56,532 nucleotides of DNA from Euprymna scolopes (lineage: Eukaryota; Mollusca; Cephalopoda; Sepiida; Sepiolidae): positions 69,003,320 to 69,059,851 of the forward strand of contig CM044503.1 in the NCBI GenBank assembly GCA_024364805.1, written 5' to 3'. How positions within the stretch are numbered: position 1 is the first letter of the stretch; every line of letters starts with the position of its first letter. Below the pieces are notes generated by a model. That model ran no database searches, was not told the DNA's origin, and saw nothing but the letters and a program-made list of their open reading frames with translations. A program made the position numbers and the translations under genes. Positions 44,390-54,628 of the stretch are shown here, one piece after another.

Positions 44390-46060
44390 AATCAAAATGT
44401 TAGTAAGACCCTCCTAACCCTCTCTAGGTGGTAGAACGCCCACTGTTTTCTGGCTTGGTGTTGGTTAGAAACAAGCAAGTCACTCTGTATATGGAGCTGA
44501 AATTCTAGGCAGAAGCAAAGAAACTGAGGTTGGGAAGGGTATGTGAAGTTTCTCCAAGATTGCTTATTAGGGTATCCAGGGACGAAAAAGAAAGGATTAG
44601 GGTGTAGGTATTTTGGAGGTTTCCTATCGGGGATGAATGGACCATTCACTCGGCTAGCTAAGAACCTAGCCTAAAAGCTTGTTTTAGGGTTCTGGAGTCC
44701 AGCAGGATCTGGAACGTGCATGCCATGATTAGGTGGGGAACATGAACTCCAACTTGGCACCTGTACACACCACGCACAGACTCATTATCTTTATCCATCT
44801 TTGGTCAAAAGCCTCAGAGTATAATCTTTTCCTATCACATCTGATCTTTACCTTCAGTTGGTGCTTGAAGAAGGACACCAGATCAGCAAAAGATTCGACC
44901 CTACGCTTGTCTTGCACTCCATATCACCATTCTGGCCACAGCCAGGATGGCAAGAAACACCATTTGTCTCTCCCAGTCCCACAATGGCTCTGCACTGTGG
45001 AGGACATAGGACGCATCCAGTAGGCAAGACTGCTCAGGATCGATGCGAACTGTCATCTCGTTGACATACACCCAGTACTATCTGAGTCCACTGCAATCGA
45101 AGAATGCATGTTCCAGTATTTCCTCAGCTGGGGTCCTGCAATCGGAACACCCTGACAACCTCACTAGTCTGGCATTTAGGAGCAACATGTTTTAGGGCAA
45201 TCACCATGTCAAGGAAAACTCAGAGTTATTGAGATGACTTGAACCTGGTGCTCAGCTCCACCAGGAGCAGATCTTCAACAAGTGAGTCGGTGCCCCCCCC
45301 CTCACTAGTTCCTTATAGTTCCTTTCTAGTCAGCCTGAAAGGTTGCTGGGCCTTGAGAGGCTCCTTACGGTGGCCTTACACTCTCAAGAACTGTGTCCAC
45401 AGTTTTCAACCCGCCTCGACCTTGTGGTCGAGGATGAGGTCAGGAAAAGCGACCTCAACTGTGGGGTTCGATGCAGACTCTTCTATCAAGGTTTGGCCCA
45501 GGAAGGCCAGCTTCTCAGCGTCTCGATCACACCTCAAGTTGGGCATTCTCAAATCTTCCTCACACGGACACAAGATCTGTTTGTGAACCCAACGTTTTCC
45601 TTTGTTCCAAAGAAGCAAGGACAACTTGCTCTGTAGGGATTTTAGATAGTTCTCAAGCAGGGAATATACAGCCAGTTGGTACAGGATAAGTCGAAAGATG
45701 GTAGCACATGCCTCTGCCCTACCCTTCAAGGAGAGTTTCCTTCGAACATATGAGTTGACTGCGGCTTCGACCTTTGACTTTACTGATCCAAACCACATGC
45801 TGAGAATTCAAACCAGGCCATTGGTTCAGCTGAAGGGAGTGAGAAGAGAGTCAGTGCCCCTCCATGTTCCCAAACGCAAACCGGTCGACTTGCTGCAGTT
45901 GATTTTGGCCCCTGTGGTCTTTTCGTACTGTATGAGTGCCTCTGTTACTGCCTTGATGTCTGGAAGGTCGACACACAGACAGTGATGTCATCACCGAATG
46001 CGGAAACTATGGCTCTCAATGATGCTTGGCCCTCATAAGAGATTACTTGTGTGTAAAAAT
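44390..46060 (-). mobile_element. L1/Tx1-like LINE fragment (minus strand)
   Basis: On the minus strand, from about 46020 downward, the RT active-site region reads FGDDITVCVS, followed by KINCSKSTGLRLGTWRG-type residues in a neighbouring frame. An open stretch at 45406-45798 follows, with RKLSLKGRAEACATIFRLIL, then WNKGKRWVHKQILCPCEEDL and RMPNLRCDRDAEKLAFLGQT. This is the thumb and C-terminal region of L1/Tx1-type ORF2 in invertebrates. The 5' half (endonuclease, RT fingers) is absent, and several frame breaks are present. It is unrelated in sequence to the LINE immediately upstream, which lies on the opposite strand. Confidence 0.78.
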
Positions 46061-46289
46061 AAATAATATATGATCTAAAAGTGTTACATTACACTGGTCA
46101 ATAACAAATTTGTTGACCTGCGTTTTTTTCATCTGATTTAGGATGAATCTGATGCACTGAAGCCAAAATCACATTGGTCTTGTTAAATCAGGTCAAGCTC
46201 TTCAGCTATAGCCCATGTCGTTTTTTACGTTTTTGTTCACATTTACATGTGATGCATTTTAGAAGTTGGTGGGAGTAAAATGCTATGTA

Positions 46290-47060
46290 GAAAAATAGTT
46301 TTGATTGGAAATGATTATTTTAATGACTCGGTTTTGGGTAAATATGTCCAAAATGGATCAGTTTGAAATCATAAAACCTCAAAATCTTCCAAGAATTGAT
46401 AGTCAGCATACAGAGAAGGATTGGCTTGTGCAGGATGAATTGCTGTCTTGCAAAGAAAGGAGCGTTATCAATGACCCTCTTCTGGCGGATAGACAGAATA
46501 CTCTTCGCATCACTGCACATCAAGCTTAGCTTAATCAAACAGTTCACCAAGGCTCTGGACAATGATGGTGACTACTTAACTTGCTTGTGCCAAGCTTTTC
46601 CAGGATTGACCAAGAAGTTGAAAGTTTGCATATATGACAGTCCTAAGATATGGCAGTTCATCAGAGATCCAGAGTTTGAGAACTCAATGAATGAAGTGGA
46701 ACTAGAAGCATTCAAGACATTTGTTCTGCCAGTGAAGAGCTTTCTTGGCAATAAACCCAGAAACTATGGAAAATTTGTCAACAACATGCTGACTCATTTC
46801 AGAAAACTGGACTGCAACATGAGCGTCAAGATGTACTACTTATTTTCACATATGAACCAGTCTCCTGAGAATCTTGGTTCGGTGAGTCGTCACTCAGCAG
46901 AGGAGAGATTTAATCAGTATCTGAAAGGTATGAAGATCAGGTATCAGTGTTGATGGGATGTAGTCATGATGGCTGACTACTGTTGGAATAGTAAGAGAGA
47001 CCTTCCTACTGCAAAGCATTCTAGGAGTTTAAAGAAACAGAACTTCAAGTTGTGAAGTTT
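46290..47060 (+). pseudogene. fragment of an unnamed invertebrate multi-copy protein (PLHIKLGL/ADYCW family)
   Basis: An open stretch 46396-46953 contains the family landmarks LHIKLSLIKQFTKALDNDG, LKVCIYDSPKIWQFIRDPEF, FKTFVLPVKSFLGNKP, MLTHFRKLDCNMSVKMYYL, and ERFNQYLKGMKIRYQ. It then continues in another frame with MMADYCWNSKRDLPTAKHSR near 46960-47025. I recognise these from many arthropod, cnidarian and molluscan predicted proteins of unknown function, usually in high copy number, which suggests they are carried by a transposon. The N-terminal part is not found and at least two frame changes are present, so a functional protein is unlikely. No inverted ends were seen. Confidence 0.7.
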
Positions 47061-48715
47061 GAACATTGGTGAAGCAGCATGCAATTTACATGTACGTACC
47101 TTTATCAATGCCCACCATTCAGTTTACATTAATCAGTGTTTCTGTCAGGTAATCAACATAAGTTGTTGACAAAACCTTTCTTTCTCTTGAAGACATATTT
47201 AGGATGATGTGTTGACAAAAATCAGCTGATAATGCTACAAAAATGTAATTTTTACAAGATCTAATTTTTTTCAAATTAACACAAAAACTTCAGGAAGAGA
47301 AATGGATGCCATTTCCTGATTCAGCAGTGCAAAAATACCCAAACTCAGTTGTAGAAATCGAGACAATATTCGAAAAAGTTGTTGCACAATGTTATTGTTT
47401 CTCATTTTTATTAAGTGAATTATTTAATTAATGATTTGTTTTTGTTTATTAAATATGTTCAATATTCTTTTTAATGTTTAACTGTGGTCTTAGAATACAA
47501 TTATTACTAATTATTGCTTTATCTAATTAAAAATTTATTTGCAATATAACAATTTTGAAATAATTAAATACACAAAACTACGCATTATTCAATATATAAT
47601 GCAAATCATTTCAAATATAAATGTGCCAATATGCATTGCATATAAAAATAAATAGCAACAGAAAAAATATTTTTTTTATTAATTAATATTTATTTCTCAT
47701 GAAGGCAACAAAGCATGATCATTGATTATTCACACAGGATACTATCAGCAGCAGTTATTTTTGTGTGCAAAAAGAGAAAAATCTCCTCAAAAGACAAAGA
47801 AAAACGAAACTAACATCAGTTCATGGTTTCTATAGTAATGATTACGACTGAAATGTAGATATGTTTTTACTTACAATTATCAAATAAAATGTTGGTAAGT
47901 AATGAGATTGACTTAAACTTCAGACACACATAAAACCTTATTCATAGGATGCATACTCTAAATTATCTAATTCCTCATAACTTTAGCTTACATAATTAAG
48001 ATAATGGGAACACTTACATTTTTGTATTGAGACTAATAAGCTGGTGGTTATTAGGATTAAGTAAGGGATTAACTATCTGATCCTCATTTACAGAGACTTT
48101 ATCAATTCTGTTGGATTGAATTAAAAAAGTTTCAGACTACCCACTATTTTTGGTAGAGGATTCCTTGAAGGATTCTGCAAATATTGAAATTCCTTTTAGA
48201 AGGATAACCTCTTCATTATTTTAATCAAGTTTGTTTGGGCTATCATAATAGTTTGAATCTTGCTTTTTCAGTGTATCAGCAAAGTTGACTAAGATGGGAA
48301 ATTCAACAATTTGGACAATCGTGAAATATAAATTTAAATCATAATGGAATCTTGACTATTGAAAGTCAGAACAAACCACTGAAGATACAATCTGTAATCT
48401 CTGGATGTAAACAATTTAAGGCATTTTCATGTTGGTTCATCACCCAGTATTCTAAGTTTTCAATCTGGTGAATTCCAACATTCTGTTTAGCATTTCATTA
48501 AGCAATATTTTAGGCTATTTTAGTGAAATCCTTTTTCATGATCAAACATATGATAATATTTGTTTATCAACTGCAATATTTTATTGAATTTCACATTCGA
48601 ATAGATATTCAATGATACTTGACTTCTAAGGAAGCTGACATTTTATCTAGAGATGGTACACTTTTAGGCTTAATGTGTATCACTGTTACCCTTTTTTTAT
48701 TTGCATCACCCCTAA
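47061..48715. other. AT-rich DNA, no gene seen
   Basis: No coding or repeat feature recognised over about 1.6 kb. Confidence 0.45.
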
Positions 48716-49580
48716 CAAGGCATATCGCCACTTGGACGTAAGTGGCTACAATTTGGGATCATGCCTAGGAAAGATTGAGAAGATATTAGTTTACATTACA
48801 TTTAAACTTCTGCATATCACTACAGTCAGGGAAGCAATTAACAGGAAGGTAATTCCAAAGTCTATTTGTTTGAGAGAAGAAACTATTAGAGTTGAAAGTT
48901 TTCTGACATTTGAGGACCTTATCAGTGAAGGGATGTGTTTTTTTTTTTGTTAAGCAGATTTGTTGGGGATATGTATGTCAAGGGGGCACAAGTGCAACAA
49001 GTTCATTAGAGTACATTCCATTAAAATACTTGTAAAACAGGCACAGAGATGCAACATTGCAGTGATGGGACAGGAGTTGGGGTTTAGTTGACAAAGTAAG
49101 ATCTATTAGATTGAAAACTCTTTTTTAGATCCTGAACATGTGAAATTGTTCCAGAAAAGGTTTAATATTTATTAAGCAATTCTGGTTTCTGATTGGTTGG
49201 TAGCAGAACGTGAATTAATTTGATTTGTCAGTTCATAGCAGCATCGTTTATAAATAGAATCGTCCGACTGTGTGGGATCATACCCCATTAAAAACACCAA
49301 AATATTGCAACAAGATTGAAAACTCTTTTTTAGATCCTATCTAAGAGAGACTAGTGGTAGATGCACCAGCTCAGATGTGGCAACAATACTCCATGCATGG
49401 GTTAATGGTGGCCTTGTAGAGGTACAGGATACTCTCAGGTGTGAGTAGTCTTCTAGCATGATAGAGGAAACCCACCTTCTTTGCAGCAGCCTTTGCAATG
49501 TCCTCAATGTATTTGTTCCAGTTCATATTACCTGTGAATGTAAGGCTGAGGAGTTTTAAAAACAAAACAGAAAGAAACTC
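48716..49580 (-). mobile_element. LINE 3' fragment (minus strand), interrupted by a small insertion
   Basis: Minus-strand segments correspond to the C-terminal region of the Rex1/CR1-like LINE group but a different subfamily: NWNKYIEDIAKAAAKKVGFL and ESILYLYKATINPCMEYCCH (49380-49530), then LCLFYKYFNG-like residues near 49010-49060, and KFKCNVN near 48790. The match resumes on both sides of a 179-bp insertion at 49134-49312. A closely similar fragment lies on the plus strand at 50115-50470. Confidence 0.75.
49134..49312. mobile_element. 179-bp insertion flanked by 26-bp direct repeats
   Basis: The 26 bases at 49108-49133 (AGATTGAAAACTCTTTTTTA...) are repeated exactly at 49313-49338, and the LINE sequence is continuous if one copy plus the insert is removed. 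The insert has no coding capacity, no poly(A) and no clear inverted ends. A weak B-box-like GGGGTATGATCCCACA can be read on its minus strand. Size and duplication length suit a small retroposed sequence. Confidence 0.7.
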
Positions 49581-50114
49581 TCCATGGATTATATAAACTG
49601 CAAACCCATGCCTTTTTACATAACAAATTACAAACAATTAAACTTTCTACCTTCATTGTCCTGGATATGACCGTAAACTATATCCGATGATGAGGCGCCA
49701 GCTTGTGGGCTTTGGGGAGTGTGGAGCCACCCTTTAATTGCTATTACTCCCAGTTCCACTCTGACCTGGAGTGGTAGTACCTGTTAGGGTCCCAACTATT
49801 GGTTAAATAGAAACCGACTGGAAAAAAATATTCTATTAAAAATTTTTTCTTCAAAATAACTGAATTTGGCATTAAATGGCCTGAAAAGGGTTGATATGCC
49901 AGAAAACAAAAACAACCAAACCAAATTTTTACCTTCACTCTAGGGAAAATAATAGAAGTGAATTCCGAGAATTTGTGGTCAATGATTGCCTATTGCAGCA
50001 TCCAAAACTCTACAATGTTATTCTGATGAATTCTCATTTCCTAAAATACATCTTATATCAGTTCATAAGATCTGATTAATTATATAAAACTAATTAAATG
50101 ACTTTTAAAAATAT
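49581..50114. other. no gene recognised
   Basis: Mixed composition; GATGATGAGGCGCCAGCTTG and CCAGTTCCACTCTGACCTGG look like old repeat sequence, but no family is assigned. Confidence 0.35.
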
Positions 50115-50470
50115 AATACGTCCCAAACTGTCAGCTAGGCTTCAGCCTCTGCCCCATTGACGAAATGTTGCATCCCTCTGCCTGTTTTACAAGTATTTTA
50201 ATGGCAAATGCTCGGACGGGCTACAAGCCCTTGTACCCCTTCGATGTAAATACCCTCCGACAAACCGACAAGCAGCAAAGTCGCACTTCTACAAAGTAGA
50301 GATCCCCAGATGCCAGAAAGCCTTCTACTCTAGTAGTTTCTTTCCCAGAACTGCTAGACTTTCGGGTTCCTACTTCCCCGACTGTACTGACATGAAGAAG
50401 TTCAAGTGTAATGTAAAACTACATCTTGATGCTCAACTCCCTACATAGTATCTCTGCAATTTATGTCACA
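50115..50470 (+). mobile_element. LINE 3' fragment (plus strand)
   Basis: Nearly open frame over the LINE C-terminus: NVASLCLFYKYFNGKCSDGL, then CQKAFYSSSFFPRTARL and MKKFKCNVKLHLDAQLPT with a stop near 50447. Same subfamily as the minus-strand fragment at 48.7-49.6 kb. Confidence 0.8.
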
Positions 50471-50834
50471 GATAATAACCTTTACATTAAAGTGGCACTG
50501 TGCTCTGTTTGGAGTGAAAATGCAATAAAAAAAATATGATTGTCAAGACATTATTGTTTTTCTGACGAAAATTAGAGTCTGGAAAATTTTCTCTAGATTT
50601 GTGAACTATCGATGCCTCCGTTCAGTCTCAAAAGAAAAAGGATACACCCTGTAGGAGCAATTGCATGTGTAATTGTGTAGCAAGGGTTGCGCAATCTCCA
50701 ACCACACTTCTCCTGAATCTGCATTACTTGAGTCCGGTGACAAGGAGAGGTCCAGGATGACTAGAAACAATACCGAGATAAGCAGAGGCTACATACAGCA
50801 CCTTGTAATTGTTAGTAATGGAGATCTGATAAAG
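50471..50834. other. no gene recognised
   Basis: GTGGCACTGTGCTCTGTTTG after the LINE end may be its 3' UTR. The rest is unassigned. Confidence 0.3.
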
Positions 50835-51125
50835 TGTCTTACTTAAGGGGGCGGTTTATCAGGAATTTGTTTATGTTGGACTTGAAGACACCCAAGTTTA
50901 AGTCAGGTGGAAAACAGACAAACGGAAGAGAGATCCACAGGCGTGCACTTCTAAGAAAGAAGCTTTGTTCATGGAATCACGTTTTGATTTAGGCACAGAT
51001 AAAGAGTGGGGAAAATTACTGACAGTGGTTTCAGCTAGATGGGCGTTTTTCATAAAATATTGGAGAGAGGAGACTGGAGATCAGACGAGCACTTCCCATG
51101 GCAAAAATGATAAATGTCAACGTCA
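50835..51125 (-). mobile_element. Rex1/CR1-like LINE 3' fragment (minus strand)
   Basis: Reverse complement of the end of the 41.7-kb LINE. Matching blocks are AAGAAGCTTTGTTCATGGAAT, ATCCACAGGCGTGCACTTCT and GACGAGCACTTCCCATGGCA, which correspond to the segment encoding HEQSFFLRTARLWN and upstream residues. Confidence 0.85.
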
Positions 51126-51412
51126 TTATGCCGATTATGCCGTTTGTCAACTAATAATATTTATTCTATCAGTCTTATGACTCATCAGTGTTGGTGTAGT
51201 TCATGTATAAAGCATCTAAATATATGATTTTTATTTGTTGCCATGAACATGCGTTGACAATTATGTTGATAAATTTGTAACAACATTGTTACCGCTATTT
51301 TCTTTGAAACTATATTTTCATTAATAAATAAAATCAGCCTAATGTTTTAAACACGTTAAGTAAATAGTAACTTTTTTTTTTTGTCTATGTTTCGTCATAT
51401 TTTTTATTGACT
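51126..51412. other. AT-rich DNA, no gene seen
   Basis: Nothing recognised. Confidence 0.35.
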
Positions 51413-51770
51413 AAACTTTCTTATTCATTTACAGGGCTCAGATCAAATAAAATGTGGATTTTATACTCGAGAAAAATTTATTTTAAAATAATAATTAAAA
51501 ATAAACAAACCTTAGCTTGTAAAGTTTGTGACATTTACACCAAAATCATATTTAAATATGTAAAAGAAATAGTAATATATTTTTTCTTTATATATAATAT
51601 CTATTGATTCAATTTTCTTATTCATTTACAGTGACATGGATTGAAACAAGTGATTTTTGAAAGAAAATGTAAAAAAAATTCAAGAAAAATTCATTTTGAA
51701 AATAATAATGCAAAAGAACCAAGCATTTAAACTTTATGCTTGTGATTTTACAACAAAATATAATTTATAA
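51413..51770 (+). pseudogene. duplicated splice acceptor plus zinc-finger remnant, two copies
   Basis: TTTCTTATTCATTTACAG occurs twice, ending at about 51434 and 51631, each followed by AT-rich sequence and then a decayed finger start (LACKVCDIYTKIIFKYVK near 51510-51565; KLYACDFTTKY near 51730-51765). The period is about 197 bp. These look like tandemly duplicated, degenerating 5' exons of C2H2 genes. The acceptors could still serve the intact gene at 52181. Confidence 0.45.
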
Positions 51771-51776
51771 ACCCAC

Positions 51777-52160
51777 ATGCACATACACACTGACAACATC
51801 AAACGGAAAAGTGACTATGATAAAGACATACAGGTGGGCAGATACATAAAAGACAAGGCCATTAAACCAGACATTGTAATATGGAACAAGCCCGAACAAA
51901 CTGCCTTCATTATTGATGTCACAGTCTCAAATGACTATGGCCTTAATAGAGATGAACATGAAAAATAAAATATCAGAACCTTAAGTATGATCTAAAAGCG
52001 ATATGATCTCTGAAAGAAATAAAAATTATGCCAGTTGTGATAGGAATCACTGGTCTAATGAAAAATAATTTTAAGAAATATTTGGGAACGGTCGCTGGAA
52101 AACTGAGCTGTAACGAAATACAGATAAAGGGAAAGATAAACTATTCTTTATAGAGCTCTC
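51777..52160 (+). mobile_element. RLE-type LINE C-terminal tail, array unit 1
   Basis: The frame reads GRYIKDKAIKPDIVIWNKPE and TAFIIDVTVSNDYGLNRDEH (KPD...D, the restriction-like endonuclease signature). In adjacent frames it continues with KYQNLKYDLK and IMPVVIGITGLMKNNFKKYL, the conserved end of R2/NeSL-like LINE proteins. It runs to within about 20 bp of the start codon of the intact zinc-finger gene. Confidence 0.78.
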
Positions 52161-52180
52161 TAATATAAATTTAAATCATA

Positions 52181-52807
52181 ATGGAATCAAGTGTAGACTC
52201 TGGGATGGAGTCCCTTGATCTCTTAAAACTAACTGAAGTCGAACAAAAAAGTAAAAAACCTTATGCTTGTGAAGTTTGTGATTTAGCATATTCACGAAAA
52301 TCACATTTAAAAAGACATATGAATAAACACACTAGTGTGAAACGTTATGCTTGTCAAGAGTGTGGCTCAACATTTTCACAAAATTACAATTTAAAGATCC
52401 ATTACCGAATGCATACTGGTGAAAAGCCATATGTGTGTCAAAAAATGTGTGGTTCAGCATTTTCACAAAAATCCCATCTAAAAAAACACATGCAGATGCA
52501 TGATGGCGTAAAACCTTTTGTTTGTCAAATATGTGGCTCATCATTTTCATACAACTCTAACTTGATCATCCATCTGCGGACGCACAGCAAAGAAAAACCT
52601 TATGCTTGTCAAGTGTGTGGTTCAGCATTTTCACAGAGTTACGATTTAAAGATCCATGTACGAACTCACACCGGTGAAAAGCCACATTCTTGTGAAGTGT
52701 GCACTTCAGCATTTTCAAAACAATCTCATTTAAAACAACACATGCAAAAACACGCTCGAGAGCTGAATAGAGAAAAAATAAAAAAAATATCAGGACCTAA
52801 ACAATGA
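52181..52807 (+). CDS. C2H2 zinc-finger protein, 6 fingers, C-terminus derived from LINE sequence
   Basis: 208 residues in one frame. About 28 N-terminal residues (SVDSGMESLDLLKLTEVEQK, no known domain) precede six C2H2 fingers. Predicted contacts (-1,2,3,6) are RSHR, QYNI, QSHK, YSNI, QYDI, KSHQ. Finger pairs 2-3 and 5-6 are internal duplicates. Finger 3 has C-X3-C instead of C-X2-C, still within the family range. All metal ligands are present, so it is likely a functional nuclear DNA-binding protein. The start ATG sits in AATCATAATGGAATCAAGTG, a junction also seen in decayed form after two other LINE tails (53.37 and 54.23 kb). The last residues (ELNREKIKKISGPKQ) are read from LINE-tail DNA whose own frame would give KYQDLNNDLK. 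The stop codon is thus supplied by the LINE. Spliced 5' exons may exist. Confidence 0.88.
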   Translation: MESSVDSGMESLDLLKLTEVEQKSKKPYACEVCDLAYSRKSHLKRHMNKHTSVKRYACQECGSTFSQNYNLKIHYRMHTGEKPYVCQKMCGSAFSQKSHLKKHMQMHDGVKPFVCQICGSSFSYNSNLIIHLRTHSKEKPYACQVCGSAFSQSYDLKIHVRTHTGEKPHSCEVCTSAFSKQSHLKQHMQKHARELNREKIKKISGPKQ

Positions 52808-53010
52808 TCTTAAAACGAAATAATCCCTTAAAGGAATCGACATTAAACACATGCAAAAAAAAAAAACACCCACAAGACACGCTGAGAGGGAAAAGATAAC
52901 AAAATATCTTGTAACAGACGAAATTGTAACAACTATAAACTTGTGTAAGTCATGAAAAGAAACTGTAATTTTAAGAATATCTCTATCATTCCAGTCATTA
53001 TAAAAGTAAG
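52755..53010 (+). mobile_element. RLE-type LINE tail pieces, array unit 2
   Basis: 52755-52850 continues the LINE tail (KYQDLNNDLK, then LKGIDIKH in a shifted frame) overlapping the end of the finger gene. A second piece at about 52880-53010 (EREKITKYLV; GAAAAGAAACTGTAATTTTA) matches the tail at 54505-54625. Broken and not expected to be expressed as LINE. Confidence 0.6.
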
Positions 53011-53147
53011 CAAAAACATACTTGAGAGCTGACCTAATCCATCTGTGCACACACTTAAAATAAAATTAAAACATTAAATAAAATAAAAATTAATAAAAAA
53101 ATTAAAATTAAAATTTTAACCAAGTAATTTTTTTTTAAATAATAAAA

Positions 53148-53455
53148 AAAAATAACAAAATATCAGAACCTAAAAAATGATTTAAAAACATGGTTTTTGA
53201 AAGAAATACATTTCCAATGTCCTTTCAATTATTAAACCTTTTAATACCCATTGTGATAGGATGGCCTAATAAAAACCTTAATCTTCAGAAATACTTGGAA
53301 ATAATCTGTAGAAGATCAAGCCATAAAGGGAACAACGTCTATTCTTAAAAACCCTTCAGCTGTAAATTTAAATCATGATAAAATCAAGTGTTAACCCTGG
53401 ATCTTTTTGAAACCAAATATAGATTCTTAAAAACGAAGAAAAAGTAAATACAAAA
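53148..53455 (+). pseudogene. LINE tail joined to decayed zinc-finger gene start, array unit 3
   Basis: LINE tail landmarks are AACAAAATATCAGAACCTAA, ATACCCATTGTGATAGGATG, and AAAGGGAACAACGTCTATTC. Then CTGTAAATTTAAATCATGAT and AAATCAAGTGTTAACCCTGG follow, the equivalent of the start-codon region at 52165-52205, with the ATG and frame lost. Confidence 0.65.
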
Positions 53456-53925
53456 TGGTGGAAATGGTAAGAAATATAACAAAAGAAAATAGTTCATGGC
53501 AGATGTGTAGCCTTGCAGTAATTCGCCCTCTGTGCTTGATGCATTCACAGTTTAATTACTTTGAACTAAGACACTGTGACACACATTAATGTATCTCCAC
53601 GCATGCGCAAATGTGAGTTTTCGGCTTTTTTCTTTTCTCCATTACTGGGCTTCATAACTATCTTGGGGCGAAAATCGATCGTCTCTATCAGAAAAACCAA
53701 AATAGCAAAGAAAATGCCAATAATAATTTATGGTAATCATTAGCCTGTCTGTTAGTCCATATTCAAAATAGAAATTAAAAAGTCATAAAGAAGTTAGCAT
53801 TTATGGTATACACTTAGAAATATATACATGTCTATCTCTCTATATACAATTCGGCATATATTCTTAAATAAGCATTTAAAAGTCATATGTATGTATTTAA
53901 TAATTTATAATAATTTTAAAATGTG
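53456..53925. other. unassigned DNA inside the array
   Basis: Replaces most of the finger-coding part of unit 3. Contains GCGCAAATGTGAGTTTTCGG and GGCGAAAATCGATCGTCTC; no family recognised. Confidence 0.35.
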
Positions 53926-54240
53926 CAGTTCAACATTTAAAAAAAAAATCTCATTTTAAAAAATACATGCAAAAACACACTCAAGAGGAGAACAGGAAAA
54001 AATAACAAAATATCAGGTTCTAAAAAATGGTTTAAAAACAACATGACCTCTGAAAAAAATCAACATTATACCAGTTGTAATAGGAGTAACTGACCTAAAA
54101 AAAGAATCTTCAGAATTACTTAGAAGCAATCCCAGGAAGACCGAGCTGTAACAAAATACAGATAGCAGCCCTAAAGGGAACAACATCTATCCTTAAAAGA
54201 GCCCTCAGATATAAATTCAAATTTTAAGGGAATCAAATGT
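53926..54240 (+). pseudogene. last zinc finger joined directly to LINE tail
   Basis: A decayed finger (TGCAGTTCAACATTTAAAAA; HMQKHTQEE-like CATGCAAAAACACACTCAAG) runs at about 53985 straight into LINE tail sequence: REKITKYQVLKNGL, INIIPVVIGVTDLKK, and GTTSILKRALRYKFKF near 54200-54230. It shows the same finger-to-LINE junction as the intact gene. Confidence 0.7.
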
Positions 54241-54500
54241 AAACCACAGGAAGGAGCGCCTTGACCTCTTAAAACTAAATGAAGATGAATTAAAAAAAGT
54301 AAAAAACCATATACTTGCACAGTATGTGAATTTTCTTATTCTTATAAATTAAATTTAGTTTAACCTGAAAAAAAAAAAACACAATAAAAACTATATTGTT
54401 GCAAAATGTGTTCATAGTGTTGTCCAAAGAATTCACATTTATTTTATAAAAACTTCAAATGATACATTCTTCTATGGAATAAACCTGAAACTGACTGAAA
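54225..54500 (+). pseudogene. decayed zinc-finger gene start, array unit 4
   Basis: AAATCAAATGTAAACCACAG, then LDLLKLNEDELKK-type codons near 54265-54300, and a first finger TIYLHSM.../YTCTVCEFSYS in a shifted frame near 54310-54350. It matches the N-terminus plus finger 1 of the 52.2-kb gene. Broken by several stops and indels. Confidence 0.65.
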
Positions 54501-54504
54501 TAAA

Positions 54505-54628
54505 AGAAAAATAAGCAAAGACACTGAGAGGGATAGAATAATGAAATACCAAGGTGTTATGTATGACATGAAAAGAAACTGGAATCTGAAGAAGATCTCT
54601 ATCATTCTCATAGTAATAGAGAAAATAA
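54505..54628 (+). mobile_element. RLE-type LINE tail, array unit 4
   Basis: One frame reads IMKYQGVMYDMKRNWNLKKI and SIILIVIEK, the LINE tail, cut at about 54628 where mariner sequence begins. Confidence 0.65.

Noticed and set aside
45239-45985. Plus-strand frames of 95-115 codons
   Set aside because: Opposite strand of the L1/Tx1-like LINE, whose minus-strand frame carries the recognised motifs.
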